A stretch of 64,000 bases of DNA from Acidilobaceae archaeon (lineage in GTDB: Archaea; Thermoproteota; Thermoprotei_A; Sulfolobales; Acidilobaceae): the NCBI GenBank assembly GCA_026413755.1, contig JAOAKH010000002.1:1-64000 (forward strand), read 5' to 3'. The position numbers and the translations under genes are program-made. Of the stretch, positions 16,365-23,601 are shown piece by piece. The notes beneath the pieces were generated by a model, which saw only the letters and a program-made list of their open reading frames with translations, searched no databases and was not told the DNA's origin. Positions within the stretch are counted from its first letter, which is position 1, and every line of letters starts with the position of its first letter.

Positions 16365-17257
16365 GCCTCCCCCCTCAAGATCTCCTCAAGGCCTGCGCCG
16401 GCGAAGTCTATGCTAAGCACCTTCGTGCCCGTTGCAGAGAGATCAGCCATGAGCTTTAGCAGCTCCGCCTGCCCCTCTGCCCCCTTGAGCTTCACTATTA
16501 TGTTAATCCCCTCCACTCTCACATCGTACCCATGAAGAGTCAGGACCTTTTCCAGAGCCCTCGCGTCGCTCGCCCTTATCCTTGCCACGGAGGCTTTCAT
16601 GACCACCTCGTTCACGTCGCCCTCCATAATAACCCTCCCTCTGTTCATCACCACTACCCTCCTCGCAACCCGGGAGATTTCTGGGATTACGTGGCTCGAG
16701 ACTATGAAGGATATGCCCTCGTCCCTGTTAAGCATGTCTATGAGCTCCAGGAGCCTCACCCTCTCTATTGGATCTAGATTGCTCGTGGGCTCATCCGCTA
16801 CTATAAGCTTCGGTCTCGAGAGGAGAGCGTGCGCTATGGCTGCCCTTTGCTTAAGGCCCGCGCTCAGCTCGCTGAAGGTCTTGTGGAGGTGCTGCTCGAG
16901 CCCTGTGTACTTCACAGCCCTTCTGATCTCCTCCCTAGAGGAGCCGTATATCAGGGAGGCCCTATAGAGCAAATCCCTTATAGGGAGAGAGTCGGGGAGC
17001 ATAGGCCTTTCGAACACAACGCCGACCCCCCGCCTGGCCCGCGAGTCCACGTAGGGATCATAGCCGTTGAGGATCACGTTGCCTCTGTCCCTCCTTAGCA
17101 GCCCCAAGGAGATCTTCAGCAGGGTGCTCTTGCCGGCCCCGTTAGGCCCGAGGAGCCCCACTAGTTCTCCTTCGTGCACTCTAAGCGAGACCCTGTCGAC
17201 GGCTATTGTAGGGCCAAAGACCTTGGTGACCTCCTGGACTTCCAGCACCACGCCCAC
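16361..17257 (-). CDS. ABC transporter ATP-binding protein
   Basis: The ATPase of the three-gene export operon, 298 residues. Walker A GPNGAGKST is at 37-45. The signature is the variant LSAGLKQR instead of LSGGQ, Walker B is LIVADEPTSNLD, and the switch histidine is in SSHVIPEISR. About 80 residues after the nucleotide-binding domain form a C-terminal extension typical of ABC-2 exporter ATPases. It starts at GTG, with a TATA-like GTATTAAGG near 17293. Confidence 0.92.
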   Translation of the reverse strand: MGVVLEVQEVTKVFGPTIAVDRVSLRVHEGELVGLLGPNGAGKSTLLKISLGLLRRDRGNVILNGYDPYVDSRARRGVGVVFERPMLPDSLPIRDLLYRASLIYGSSREEIRRAVKYTGLEQHLHKTFSELSAGLKQRAAIAHALLSRPKLIVADEPTSNLDPIERVRLLELIDMLNRDEGISFIVSSHVIPEISRVARRVVVMNRGRVIMEGDVNEVVMKASVARIRASDARALEKVLTLHGYDVRVEGINIIVKLKGAEGQAELLKLMADLSATGTKVLSIDFAGAGLEEILRGEA

Positions 17258-17308
17258 TATGGCTCCCAGCTCTATGAGGATCTAGCGCCTTAATACTGCG
17301 AATACAGA

Positions 17309-18037
17309 TCAAAGGTTTACGTAAGCTATGAGGGAGACCCTCCTTTCCCTCCTTATCTCGTGAAGGGCCCTAGCCGCCAGAGCCAGAGCCTCCCTCGCCC
17401 TCCTCGCCACGCCGAGGCCTGCCTTTATGTTCGCCTCCTTCATGAGAGAAAGGGTGACGTTAAGGTAGCCCTCCGTGGGGAGGACAGCAAGCACGTTGTC
17501 CCCTCCCAGGTACTGCACTATCCCTCCTCTCGGCTCCGCTATATCTGAGAGCCTCCCCACGAGGTTGAGCATCGAGTGGTACGTCCTCGTAACTCCCTCC
17601 TCTCGCGTGCTGGCCGTTATGTAGTTTACGTCTAGGTGTGACACAACAGAGGTCTCCTCCATCTCGCAGCGCCTGTACATGAAGTCCTCCTCCCCTGACT
17701 TCAACATGCTCCAGGCCTTTTGCTCCGCCTCCAAGGGGGTCCTCTCGCAGGAGCTAGCCAGCCTAGCCCTCACCTTCGTGTTCTGCCTCGCCACCTCCCA
17801 TATCTCCCTGTGATCCTCCTCGTCGAGGTTTGAGGAGAGCACGAGCATGTAGTCGTACCTCATTGGGAGCACGAAGCCGCCCCTTCTCGCTGCCGCCTCC
17901 TGGAGGGCCTTGTAGAGGGAGGCCTGGGAGCCCTGTATTATCCACTCCCTGTCCTCCCCTAGGCTCTCAGTCCACTCCCTGTAGCCCTTCAGCTCTACTA
18001 CAGCAACTCTCGTGTATAATGCGGCCTGCATACACAA
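17309..18037 (-). CDS. GTP cyclohydrolase III
   Basis: The archaeal enzyme that opens GTP to the formylaminopyrimidine nucleotide, the first step of archaeal riboflavin and deazaflavin synthesis. The 242 residues align by eye with Methanocaldococcus MJ0145: VAVVELKGYREW near 12-23, SHLDVNYIT corresponding to the HIDINNIT motif, YLGGDN for FIGGDN, and KAGLGVARRAREA for KAGIGIGRTAEDA. The start is a TTG immediately after the ribH stop; an ATG two codons later is an alternative. Direct adjacency to ribH supports the pathway assignment. Confidence 0.9.
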   Translation of the reverse strand: MCMQAALYTRVAVVELKGYREWTESLGEDREWIIQGSQASLYKALQEAAARRGGFVLPMRYDYMLVLSSNLDEEDHREIWEVARQNTKVRARLASSCERTPLEAEQKAWSMLKSGEEDFMYRRCEMEETSVVSHLDVNYITASTREEGVTRTYHSMLNLVGRLSDIAEPRGGIVQYLGGDNVLAVLPTEGYLNVTLSLMKEANIKAGLGVARRAREALALAARALHEIRRERRVSLIAYVNL

Positions 18038-18493
18038 TCACTCTACGTATATGGTCCTCCCCTCGTACTTAGCTCCCTCGAGGGCCCTCTTCCTTCTAAC
18101 CATCTTCACAGCTGCCTCCACGGCCCTTCTGGCGTACTCCTCCGCCCTCTCGAGGGCCTGGATCCTCGAGGCGCCGGGCCCTATGACGCCGAGTGCCACG
18201 GGCTTCCCGTATTGCACACCTAGGTCGAGGATCTTCCTCGCTGCCTGATGTGCCACTACCTCGTCATGATCAGTCTCTCCCTTGATTACGGCTCCGAGGA
18301 CTACGACAGCATCTACGTAGTCCAACCCTATCACCTCCATGACGCCATATGGCGAGTCGAAGGTGCCGGGGACATGGAAGACGACGGAGACTTCGGTGCT
18401 AAGGAACTTAGCGTGCTCCAGTGCCTTCTCCAGCATTATCCTGGTGACGTCGTAGTTGAAATCTGAGACTACTATAGCTATTCTCACTGTCAC
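18038..18493 (-). CDS. ribH: 6,7-dimethyl-8-ribityllumazine synthase
   Basis: Condenses dihydroxybutanone phosphate with aminoribitylaminouracil to give lumazine, the direct precursor of riboflavin. Of the 151 residues, VVSDFNYDVTRIM at the N-terminus, VPGTFDSPYGV near 45-55 and VLGAVIKGETDHDEVVAH near 68-85 (catalytic His of the HxxV region) are family motifs. The GTG at 18493 is chosen because a TATA box centred near 18529 predicts transcription from about 18503; a second GTG at 18487 is nearly as good. GTP cyclohydrolase III follows without a gap. Confidence 0.93.
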   Translation of the reverse strand: MTVRIAIVVSDFNYDVTRIMLEKALEHAKFLSTEVSVVFHVPGTFDSPYGVMEVIGLDYVDAVVVLGAVIKGETDHDEVVAHQAARKILDLGVQYGKPVALGVIGPGASRIQALERAEEYARRAVEAAVKMVRRKRALEGAKYEGRTIYVE

Positions 18494-18524
18494 TATAGCT
18501 CCCGTAGACGCTCCCCCATGAAGA

Positions 18525-18534
18525 CTTAAATATG
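18525..18534 (-). promoter_or_regulatory. TATA box of ribH-GTP cyclohydrolase III operon
   Basis: On the minus strand the element reads ATATTTAAG. Its centre near 18529 places transcription at about 18503, 10 nt ahead of the chosen GTG. It is distinct from the box used by the divergent gene. Confidence 0.5.
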
Positions 18535-18550
18535 GCAGTAGGAAGGGAGC

Positions 18551-18560
18551 AAATATATTA
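18551..18560 (+). promoter_or_regulatory. TATA box of RHH/coiled-coil gene
   Basis: AAATATATTA predicts transcription from about 18581, 13 nt before the GTG start at 18594. This divergent pair has two separate TATA boxes 26 bp apart, unlike most in the window. Confidence 0.5.
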
Positions 18561-18593
18561 CAGTGGGGCTCCCAAGGAAAGCGTGGGAAAAGG

Positions 18594-19286
18594 GTGGCAG
18601 AGAAGGAAAGGGTGGTCCTGAAGATAGAGCTGTCGAGGGAGGAGTACGAAGCCCTCAAAGCACGGGCCAGGGGAGAGGGCTACTTGCTGCCCTCCGAGTA
18701 TGCTAGGGAGCTCCTGAGAAGAGCCCTCGCCAAGGGGGAGGAGAGGGCAGGAGAGGTCAACGTAAAGGAGATAGCCGAGGGGATAAGCAAGAGGGTTGAG
18801 AGGAGCATAACAGACCTGCTCAACCCTTTCACCGGCAAGATAGACGAGATCTCGAGGAAGATTTCGGAGCTAATAGAGCTAATGGAGGCTGAGCGGGAAA
18901 GAGCAAAAGAGGTGAGGGAGCCAGCAAAGGAGGTGAAGGAGAGGAGACCTCTAAGCGCAATGGAGAGGCTAAAGGAACAGAGAGCGGTCTTCAGCGAGGA
19001 CATGAAGTGGATGAAAGCCCCTGATAAGTTCTTCGAGAAGCTGAAGAGGGAGGGGGCTCACGTCATAGAAGTGGGGGAGGAGAAGATAGCTGTGCACCCT
19101 GAGTTTTGGGAGCGTTTCAAGGAGGAGGTGGGGAGCATAAGCGTGAAGAGCGTCGACGAGGCGTCGGACCTCATAGGATCATACCTCGGGGAGGAAGGGG
19201 CTAAGTTGTTCAAGAAGCTAGCCAGGAGCGGCCTCCTGGTCTATGACGAGGACAGCGGCCAGTGGATCCTAAGCTCTAAATTATAG
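18594..19286 (+). CDS. RHH-like/coiled-coil protein, unknown function
   Basis: A 230-residue charged soluble protein. Residues 6-43 (VVLKIELSREEYEALKARA and onward) have the strand-helix-helix pattern of a ribbon-helix-helix DNA-binding domain. A long Lys/Glu-rich helix at about 45-125 predicts a coiled coil. A compact C-terminal domain follows (about 130-230), ending in LVYDEDSGQWILSSKL. It may be a dimeric DNA- or nucleoid-associated protein, which is inference. It lies between the two riboflavin gene groups and its end overlaps ribC by 11 nt on the opposite strand. Confidence 0.75.
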   Translation: MAEKERVVLKIELSREEYEALKARARGEGYLLPSEYARELLRRALAKGEERAGEVNVKEIAEGISKRVERSITDLLNPFTGKIDEISRKISELIELMEAERERAKEVREPAKEVKERRPLSAMERLKEQRAVFSEDMKWMKAPDKFFEKLKREGAHVIEVGEEKIAVHPEFWERFKEEVGSISVKSVDEASDLIGSYLGEEGAKLFKKLARSGLLVYDEDSGQWILSSKL

Positions 19287-19740
19287 GCCCTGCGTCAGGG
19301 TAGCCCTGCCTCACTCCCATGCCCGCCTTCGGCGTGAGGGCCTGGAGACCCCCTCTCAGGAGGGCGGCCAGGTTAGAGGCGTGGGCGCGGGCTCTGTGTA
19401 TGGCTATCCTCTTCAGCTCCTGCTCGTCCTCTGCCTCCTCCTCATGGACGGTGACGTCTATCACCACCTTGCCTGTGAGGATACCTACGGCGATCAGCCC
19501 AATGCTGGAAGCAAGGTAGCTGTACTTGTCTACCTCCTTCTTTCCCACCCACCCAAGGCTTATTGCTCCCTCGCAGCCCATATCCAGGACTCTCTTCACT
19601 GCGGCAGGGAGGTCCTTTATACCAGGCACAGTGTGCCTCACTATCTTGTAGCCGGGCAGCTCTCTCTCAAGGACCTCTATAGCGTGCCTCCCCATGTCCA
19701 CCCGAGAGAAGGTGGTGTCAATCACTCCAACACACTTCAT
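19276..19740 (-). CDS. ribC: Riboflavin synthase, archaeal type
   Basis: Dismutates two lumazine molecules to riboflavin. The archaeal enzyme is unrelated to bacterial RibE and resembles lumazine synthase. The 154-residue product matches MJ1184 by eye: GVIDTTFSRVDM near 4-15, HTVPGIKDLP near 35-44, VHEEEAEDEQEL near 98-109, and the C-terminal GMGVRQGYPDAGP. The ATG at 19740 is taken over an upstream start because family proteins begin just before GVIDTTF. Its start lies 23 nt inside ribB, implying coupled translation. Confidence 0.93.
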   Translation of the reverse strand: MKCVGVIDTTFSRVDMGRHAIEVLERELPGYKIVRHTVPGIKDLPAAVKRVLDMGCEGAISLGWVGKKEVDKYSYLASSIGLIAVGILTGKVVIDVTVHEEEAEDEQELKRIAIHRARAHASNLAALLRGGLQALTPKAGMGVRQGYPDAGPII

Positions 19741-20407
19741 TCTTCCTACACCACTCCAGCAGCTCATGGCCTTTAACGAGAGGTATACCCTTCTTCTCCG
19801 CCACCTTTTCAGCTTCCTCCACGCTCATTGACCTGCCCCGGGACAGCATTTCGGCCAATACTATGCTGGGCCTGAGGCCTGCAGCCTTGAATAGCGTCAC
19901 GCTCATCTCTGTGTGCCCCCTCCTCTCCCTGAGGCTCCTAGCAGCCAATATAGGGACGTGGCCTGGCGCCTGGAACTCAGAGTAGAAGAGCTCCCGAGCG
20001 CCTCTCAAGTCCCCCTCGTGAGCCATCTTGATCACTTCGTCGAGCTTCCTCACCGTTAAGCTCCTGTCCTCGTCGCTCACGCCCGTCCTCACGCCCATGT
20101 GGTTGACCCAAATGGTGAAGGCGCTCCTGTCCTTGTAACGAAGCCTTTTGTTCGCTAGCAATCTAAGCTCACCGTAAGAGCTCAAGAGCTCGTCGCCCCA
20201 TGGTATGCCCAGGGCGGCGGTCAGCCTAGAGGAGGTGGCAAAGCAGAGGAGTCCCCCCGCATCTACCCTCAGCTCATATATAACGTCAGGTTCTGCGACC
20301 CATGCAGGGAATACCATGTCAACCTCTGCCTCCCTCTCGTCGCCGTCGTAGAGCAGCACCGGCCCGCCAGACTTCAATACCTCAATTGCCCTCTCTATTG
20401 AGCCCAA
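19718..20407 (-). CDS. ribB: 3,4-dihydroxy-2-butanone 4-phosphate synthase
   Basis: Converts ribulose 5-phosphate to dihydroxybutanone phosphate and formate, giving the four-carbon unit used by RibH. The 229-residue single-domain enzyme has the acidic metal loop DGDEREAEVD at 20-29, HMGVRTGVSDEDRS near 107-120, the GHVPILAA segment near 154-161 and RRGHTEMSVTL near 169-179. There is no GTP cyclohydrolase II fusion, as expected in archaea. It overlaps the upstream membrane-protein gene by 26 nt and ribC downstream. Confidence 0.95.
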   Translation of the reverse strand: MGSIERAIEVLKSGGPVLLYDGDEREAEVDMVFPAWVAEPDVIYELRVDAGGLLCFATSSRLTAALGIPWGDELLSSYGELRLLANKRLRYKDRSAFTIWVNHMGVRTGVSDEDRSLTVRKLDEVIKMAHEGDLRGARELFYSEFQAPGHVPILAARSLRERRGHTEMSVTLFKAAGLRPSIVLAEMLSRGRSMSVEEAEKVAEKKGIPLVKGHELLEWCRKNEVCWSD

Positions 20408-21065
20408 GCTCTAGCACCGCTACCGCTGCGAGGAGGGCTAGGAGGGCTATTAACTTCAGGTAATTAACTACATGACCTCCCGCCTCCTCCTTCTCCTCCT
20501 CTGCCAGAGGCGTAGGGCTCTTCGGCTCAGACGGCTTCTCGCTACCCTTTAGAAAAGTACCGTAGACTATCACGAGCTCCTCTTCTTGGTCACTAATGTG
20601 TAGGGAGACCCACTTCGTGTCAGTAGCAGTCAGCAGGGAGTTCCAGAAGAGGGGTTGCAAGCGGACATATGCTCTCTCCCCCCCAATACTACAGCTCGCC
20701 TTTATGGAGGCTTGCACAGCGAGCTCCTCCACCCTCTCCTCGCCTCTGTAAGCTATTACGGAGAAGTTGCAGCCGCTCGTCCTCGCGACGACCCTCACCT
20801 GGGCTCCCTCCGAGCTACAAAGGGGCTCCCAGGCCTCCAGCCAAGAGCCCCCCCTCGCAAGGGAAATCACTATTACTTCCCTGTCCCCGCAGCTCTGGAC
20901 GTCCTTCCTCACCTCGTACGTGCCTCCCCTCGCTAAGATGGTCGCAACCCGAGCTCCGCCAAAGGCAAGCGGGTGCTCCCCGGGGGGCAGCTGGATATCG
21001 GGGCCTAGCTCCGCGGCGCCGGAGGCTGTCAAGATAGCGAGGAGGAGCAGTAGCAGAGGGCTCAC
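20382..21065 (-). CDS. Secreted, C-terminally anchored protein, unknown
   Basis: No family is recognised. The 227 residues start with a signal peptide (LLLLLLAILTASGAAE, about 4-19). A beta-rich extracellular domain of about 150 residues contains several cysteines (for example VQSCGDRE, EPLCSSEG, TSGCNF, KASCSIG), then a Pro/Glu/Lys linker near 175-195 and a membrane segment near 202-220. The cysteines may form disulfides outside the cell. It sits between a SpoIIM-family protein and ribB with overlaps on both sides. Confidence 0.75.
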   Translation of the reverse strand: MSPLLLLLLAILTASGAAELGPDIQLPPGEHPLAFGGARVATILARGGTYEVRKDVQSCGDREVIVISLARGGSWLEAWEPLCSSEGAQVRVVARTSGCNFSVIAYRGEERVEELAVQASIKASCSIGGERAYVRLQPLFWNSLLTATDTKWVSLHISDQEEELVIVYGTFLKGSEKPSEPKSPTPLAEEEKEEAGGHVVNYLKLIALLALLAAVAVLELGLNREGN

Positions 21066-21604
21066 CTCGCCATGAGAATGAGGGCCTGCTCCACGAGAGC
21101 TGCGAAGAGGAGCATGAAGAAAGCCAGGGCGGAGGACCTGAGCACGTACGACAAGTAACTCCTGCCCCCCAACAGCGCTGCCGCTGCGGAGGAGGCAAGG
21201 GCTAGGGCGGGCACCTCTAACGCGCCGTGGGGTGCTAGGAGGAAGTATATCGTGTAAGTCAGCTCGGTAGGTCCTCTCTCTAAGACGGCAGAGACAAGGG
21301 AACCCACGAGGGCCCCGTTAAAGGAGATCACGAAAACGGGGACTATTATGGTGGCTGAGAGGAGGGAAGAGAAGAGGGCTACTAGGAAGTTGTTAGCGAG
21401 TATTACCGGGAAAGCCAGCTCTCCGGGTGCCAGGAGCTCCGCTTTCTCAGCTATGGTCTTCTGAAGGAGCTCCCGCGCCTCCTCGCGAAAGCTAAAGTAC
21501 GCGAGGGAAGAGAGGGAAGAGGAGAGGCCAAACAGCATAACTAGGGAGATCCAGATGCGCACGAAGGTCCTGTCGAGCACTATGTCGAGGAGGCTCACTG
21601 TCAT
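21062..21604 (-). CDS. SpoIIM/DUF95-family membrane protein
   Basis: A 180-residue protein with five or six membrane segments. It carries the family signature of stage II sporulation protein M: FNGALVGSL near 94-102 and PHGALEVPALALA near 124-136. In non-sporulating prokaryotes these proteins have unknown envelope roles. The ATG at 21604 is chosen because it overlaps the stop of the preceding small ORF as ATGA and removes a non-conserved leader. It is cotranslated with the downstream secreted protein (4-nt overlap). Confidence 0.85.
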   Translation of the reverse strand: MTVSLLDIVLDRTFVRIWISLVMLFGLSSSLSSLAYFSFREEARELLQKTIAEKAELLAPGELAFPVILANNFLVALFSSLLSATIIVPVFVISFNGALVGSLVSAVLERGPTELTYTIYFLLAPHGALEVPALALASSAAAALLGGRSYLSYVLRSSALAFFMLLFAALVEQALILMAR

Positions 21605-21762
21605 CCCTCCACCACTATGACGCACTCCCTAGGCACGTCCTCCAGCCTCTCCAGCTCCTCCCTCCTCGCTACGATGACGGCTCCTTCCTTACACAGCTCC
21701 CAGCATGAGTCCCCGCACTCCTCCAGCCTCACGGTCTTCACTCCTTCCCGCAGGAACTCCAC
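21601..21762 (-). CDS. Small cysteine-rich protein (53 aa), unknown
   Basis: This short ORF is well placed. A TATA box centred near 21792 predicts transcription from about 21766, next to its GTG, and its TGA overlaps the ATG of the SpoIIM gene. The peptide starts VEFLREGVKTVRLEECGDSC and contains C16, C20 and C24 (ECGDSCWELC), plus a fourth cysteine near the end, so it could bind metal. The C-terminal half is helical and acidic. No homolog is recognised. Confidence 0.6.
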   Translation of the reverse strand: MEFLREGVKTVRLEECGDSCWELCKEGAVIVARREELERLEDVPRECVIVVEG

Positions 21763-21785
21763 GTTTCCCCCCTAATTATCTAAAA

Positions 21786-21798
21786 AGCTTATAATACA
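21786..21798. promoter_or_regulatory. TATA box shared by the small Cys-rich ORF and the 255-aa gene
   Basis: CTTATAATAC (21788-21797) reads GTATTATAAG on the other strand. Predicted starts are about 21766 (minus; GTG at 21762) and about 21818 (plus; GTG at 21835). Confidence 0.55.
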
Positions 21799-21834
21799 TA
21801 ATTTACTTAGCTAAGTGAGGAGAGAGCCAGCTAG

Positions 21835-22602
21835 GTGGTCTCTGTGAGAAAAGGGGTAGTGGACGTAAAGAGGAGGATAAACGTGCTTATGGACGTCTGG
21901 CACCGGCTGCTGGAGCTGTGGGAGGACTCCGGCGGGGCCCTCGTGAGGGGAGATGCGGTGAAGCTGCTAAGCGACGTATACCAGAAGGAGTCCATTAAGC
22001 CCCTGAAGGGGGCCATGAACCCGGCAGATATATACGACAAGGAGCTCGCGAGCCTCTACGTAGTGGGCAAGCACGGCATGGCGCTCGAGGAGTCGTACCC
22101 AGAGCTCTTCGACAAAATCTTCACAGAAGAGGTTAAGTATGAGAACGCGATAAACATAATGCTAAAGGAGCCCCCCGAGAGGGCTCGTGAGAAAGTGAAG
22201 GCAATGCTTGGGGAGGTGGACGACAATATCATTTCGAGGATATTCAGGCTAAAGCTCACTGAGGTATTCTTTGGCTTCGATAACAAGGATAGGCTACTTG
22301 AGCTCATAAAGGTGGCGCTTAAGGTCTACCCAGAGAAGGAGAGGGTTATAAAGAATTACATGAAGTTCTACATAGCGTTCTCAGTAGCAGAAGCGATCAG
22401 CAAGAAGGAGGTGAGGGACAAGATAGAGAAGGAGGTGTTGAAACAGTCTCTGGCACTGCAGCTGGGGCTTGACAAGAAGAAGCTGCCCGACGACGATTAC
22501 GTTAGGACAATAGCAATGGAGGTCTTTCAAGTCTCGCCGAGGGTCCTGGATAGCATATTAGTTAAGAAGAGGGTTAAAAGGAGGAAACAGAAGGCCTCGT
22601 GA
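21835..22602 (+). CDS. Conserved crenarchaeal hypothetical (DUF2192-like)
   Basis: A 255-residue soluble, mostly helical protein. It resembles the crenarchaeal DUF2192 hypothetical family as I remember it (KEPPERAREKVK..., FFGFDNKDRLLELI); a profile search would settle this. No catalytic motif is visible. The basic tail KKRVKRRKQKAS could bind nucleic acid. The GTG start follows a TATA box by about 43 nt. A pyrimidine-rich stretch (CTCTTTCCTTTTCTGG) follows the stop and may terminate transcription. Confidence 0.65.
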   Translation: MVSVRKGVVDVKRRINVLMDVWHRLLELWEDSGGALVRGDAVKLLSDVYQKESIKPLKGAMNPADIYDKELASLYVVGKHGMALEESYPELFDKIFTEEVKYENAINIMLKEPPERAREKVKAMLGEVDDNIISRIFRLKLTEVFFGFDNKDRLLELIKVALKVYPEKERVIKNYMKFYIAFSVAEAISKKEVRDKIEKEVLKQSLALQLGLDKKKLPDDDYVRTIAMEVFQVSPRVLDSILVKKRVKRRKQKAS

Positions 22603-22633
22603 GAACCCCCTCTTTCCTTTTCTGGCCTTATAT

Positions 22634-22649
22634 GTAAAAGTATATTTAC
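22634..22649. repeat. AT-rich inverted repeat upstream of HTH-CBS gene
   Basis: GTAAAAGTATATTTAC has GTAAA/TTTAC arms around a 6-bp centre. It lies about 18 bp upstream of the TATA-like TTTGTATAAAC (22655-22665), a position where an archaeal regulator could bind. Autoregulation by the HTH-CBS protein is possible but unproven. Confidence 0.4.
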
Positions 22650-22695
22650 TCTGATTTGTATAAACTAACTAGGAGTATACGGGAGGAAGGCGAAA

Positions 22696-23601
22696 ATGTA
22701 CAGGTACCACCTAAGAAGCGTGCAGCGAGAGGTGCTGGAGGCACTCATATCGCTCTACGAGAAGCATAGGGGGATGGTGAAGAGCAGGGAGGTAGCGAAG
22801 CTGTTGGGTAAAGATGAGGGGACCGTGAGGAACATAATAATGTGGCTGAAAAGCATGGGCTACGTGGAGAGCCGCACAGGGCCCGCGGGCGGCTACATAC
22901 CCACCCTGAAAGCCTATGAAGCAGTGAGAGGAGTGCTGCCCAAGGTGCCAGAACCAGGCTACGGCTTAATGATCGTCTTTAAGGAGGGAGAGGACATAAG
23001 GCTCACTGCCATATCCATGGAGATCATGGGCCTTTTCTCTGCAGAGCCCGCCAGGGCGCTTGTGAAGGTCATGGGAGATCTCTCTGCCGTGGAGGAGGGC
23101 ATGAGGGTCAGAATAGAGAGCTTACCGAAGAGGAAGCTGGTAGTGGAGGGCTATGTGAGGAAGAGGGACTTCAACTCTAACGAAGTCCTTATAGAGATCA
23201 CGAAGATGGCTGTGATTCCAGAGGAATACGTGGAGAACGTAGGCTCGAGGAGGCTCATAACGGTAAAGGCTACGCAGACGGCAAGGGAAGTAGCCAGGAT
23301 CCTCTACATGAACGGCATAAGGGGCGCGCCGGTAGTGGATGAGAACGACGAGGTGGTGGGTTTCGTCACCACCACAGACCTGGCAGGCGCGATCGCTAAC
23401 GGGGATGACCTGGACGCCCCCGTCTCCAGGTATATGAGCAAGCCGATCTACAGCATAAGCGGCAAGGAGGGCCTGATAGAGGCCATGAGACTCATGGACT
23501 TCTACGGCGTGGGGAGGCTGCTTATAATTAATCCGCAGACCAAGAAGCCTGCAGGGATCATAACTAGGACCGACATACTAAGGCACTTGCTGGCCGTCTA
23601 A
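22696..23601 (+). CDS. Transcriptional regulator with HTH and paired CBS domains
   Basis: Residues 1-75 form a winged helix-turn-helix (REVAKLLGKDEGTVRNIIMW, then a YVESRTGPAGGY wing). About 85-175 is an uncharacterised middle domain, and about 185-301 two CBS motifs (GAPVVDENDEVVGFVTTTDL and GRLLIINPQTKKPAGIITRTD) that would bind adenosyl ligands. This architecture is common among crenarchaeal ligand-responsive regulators. The ATG is preceded by a strong GGGAGGAAGG element. The ligand and target genes are not evident. Confidence 0.87.
   Translation: MYRYHLRSVQREVLEALISLYEKHRGMVKSREVAKLLGKDEGTVRNIIMWLKSMGYVESRTGPAGGYIPTLKAYEAVRGVLPKVPEPGYGLMIVFKEGEDIRLTAISMEIMGLFSAEPARALVKVMGDLSAVEEGMRVRIESLPKRKLVVEGYVRKRDFNSNEVLIEITKMAVIPEEYVENVGSRRLITVKATQTAREVARILYMNGIRGAPVVDENDEVVGFVTTTDLAGAIANGDDLDAPVSRYMSKPIYSISGKEGLIEAMRLMDFYGVGRLLIINPQTKKPAGIITRTDILRHLLAV

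Noticed and set aside
21062-21604. A sporulation role for the SpoIIM homolog
   Set aside because: No other sporulation gene is present and the family occurs widely in non-sporulating archaea.
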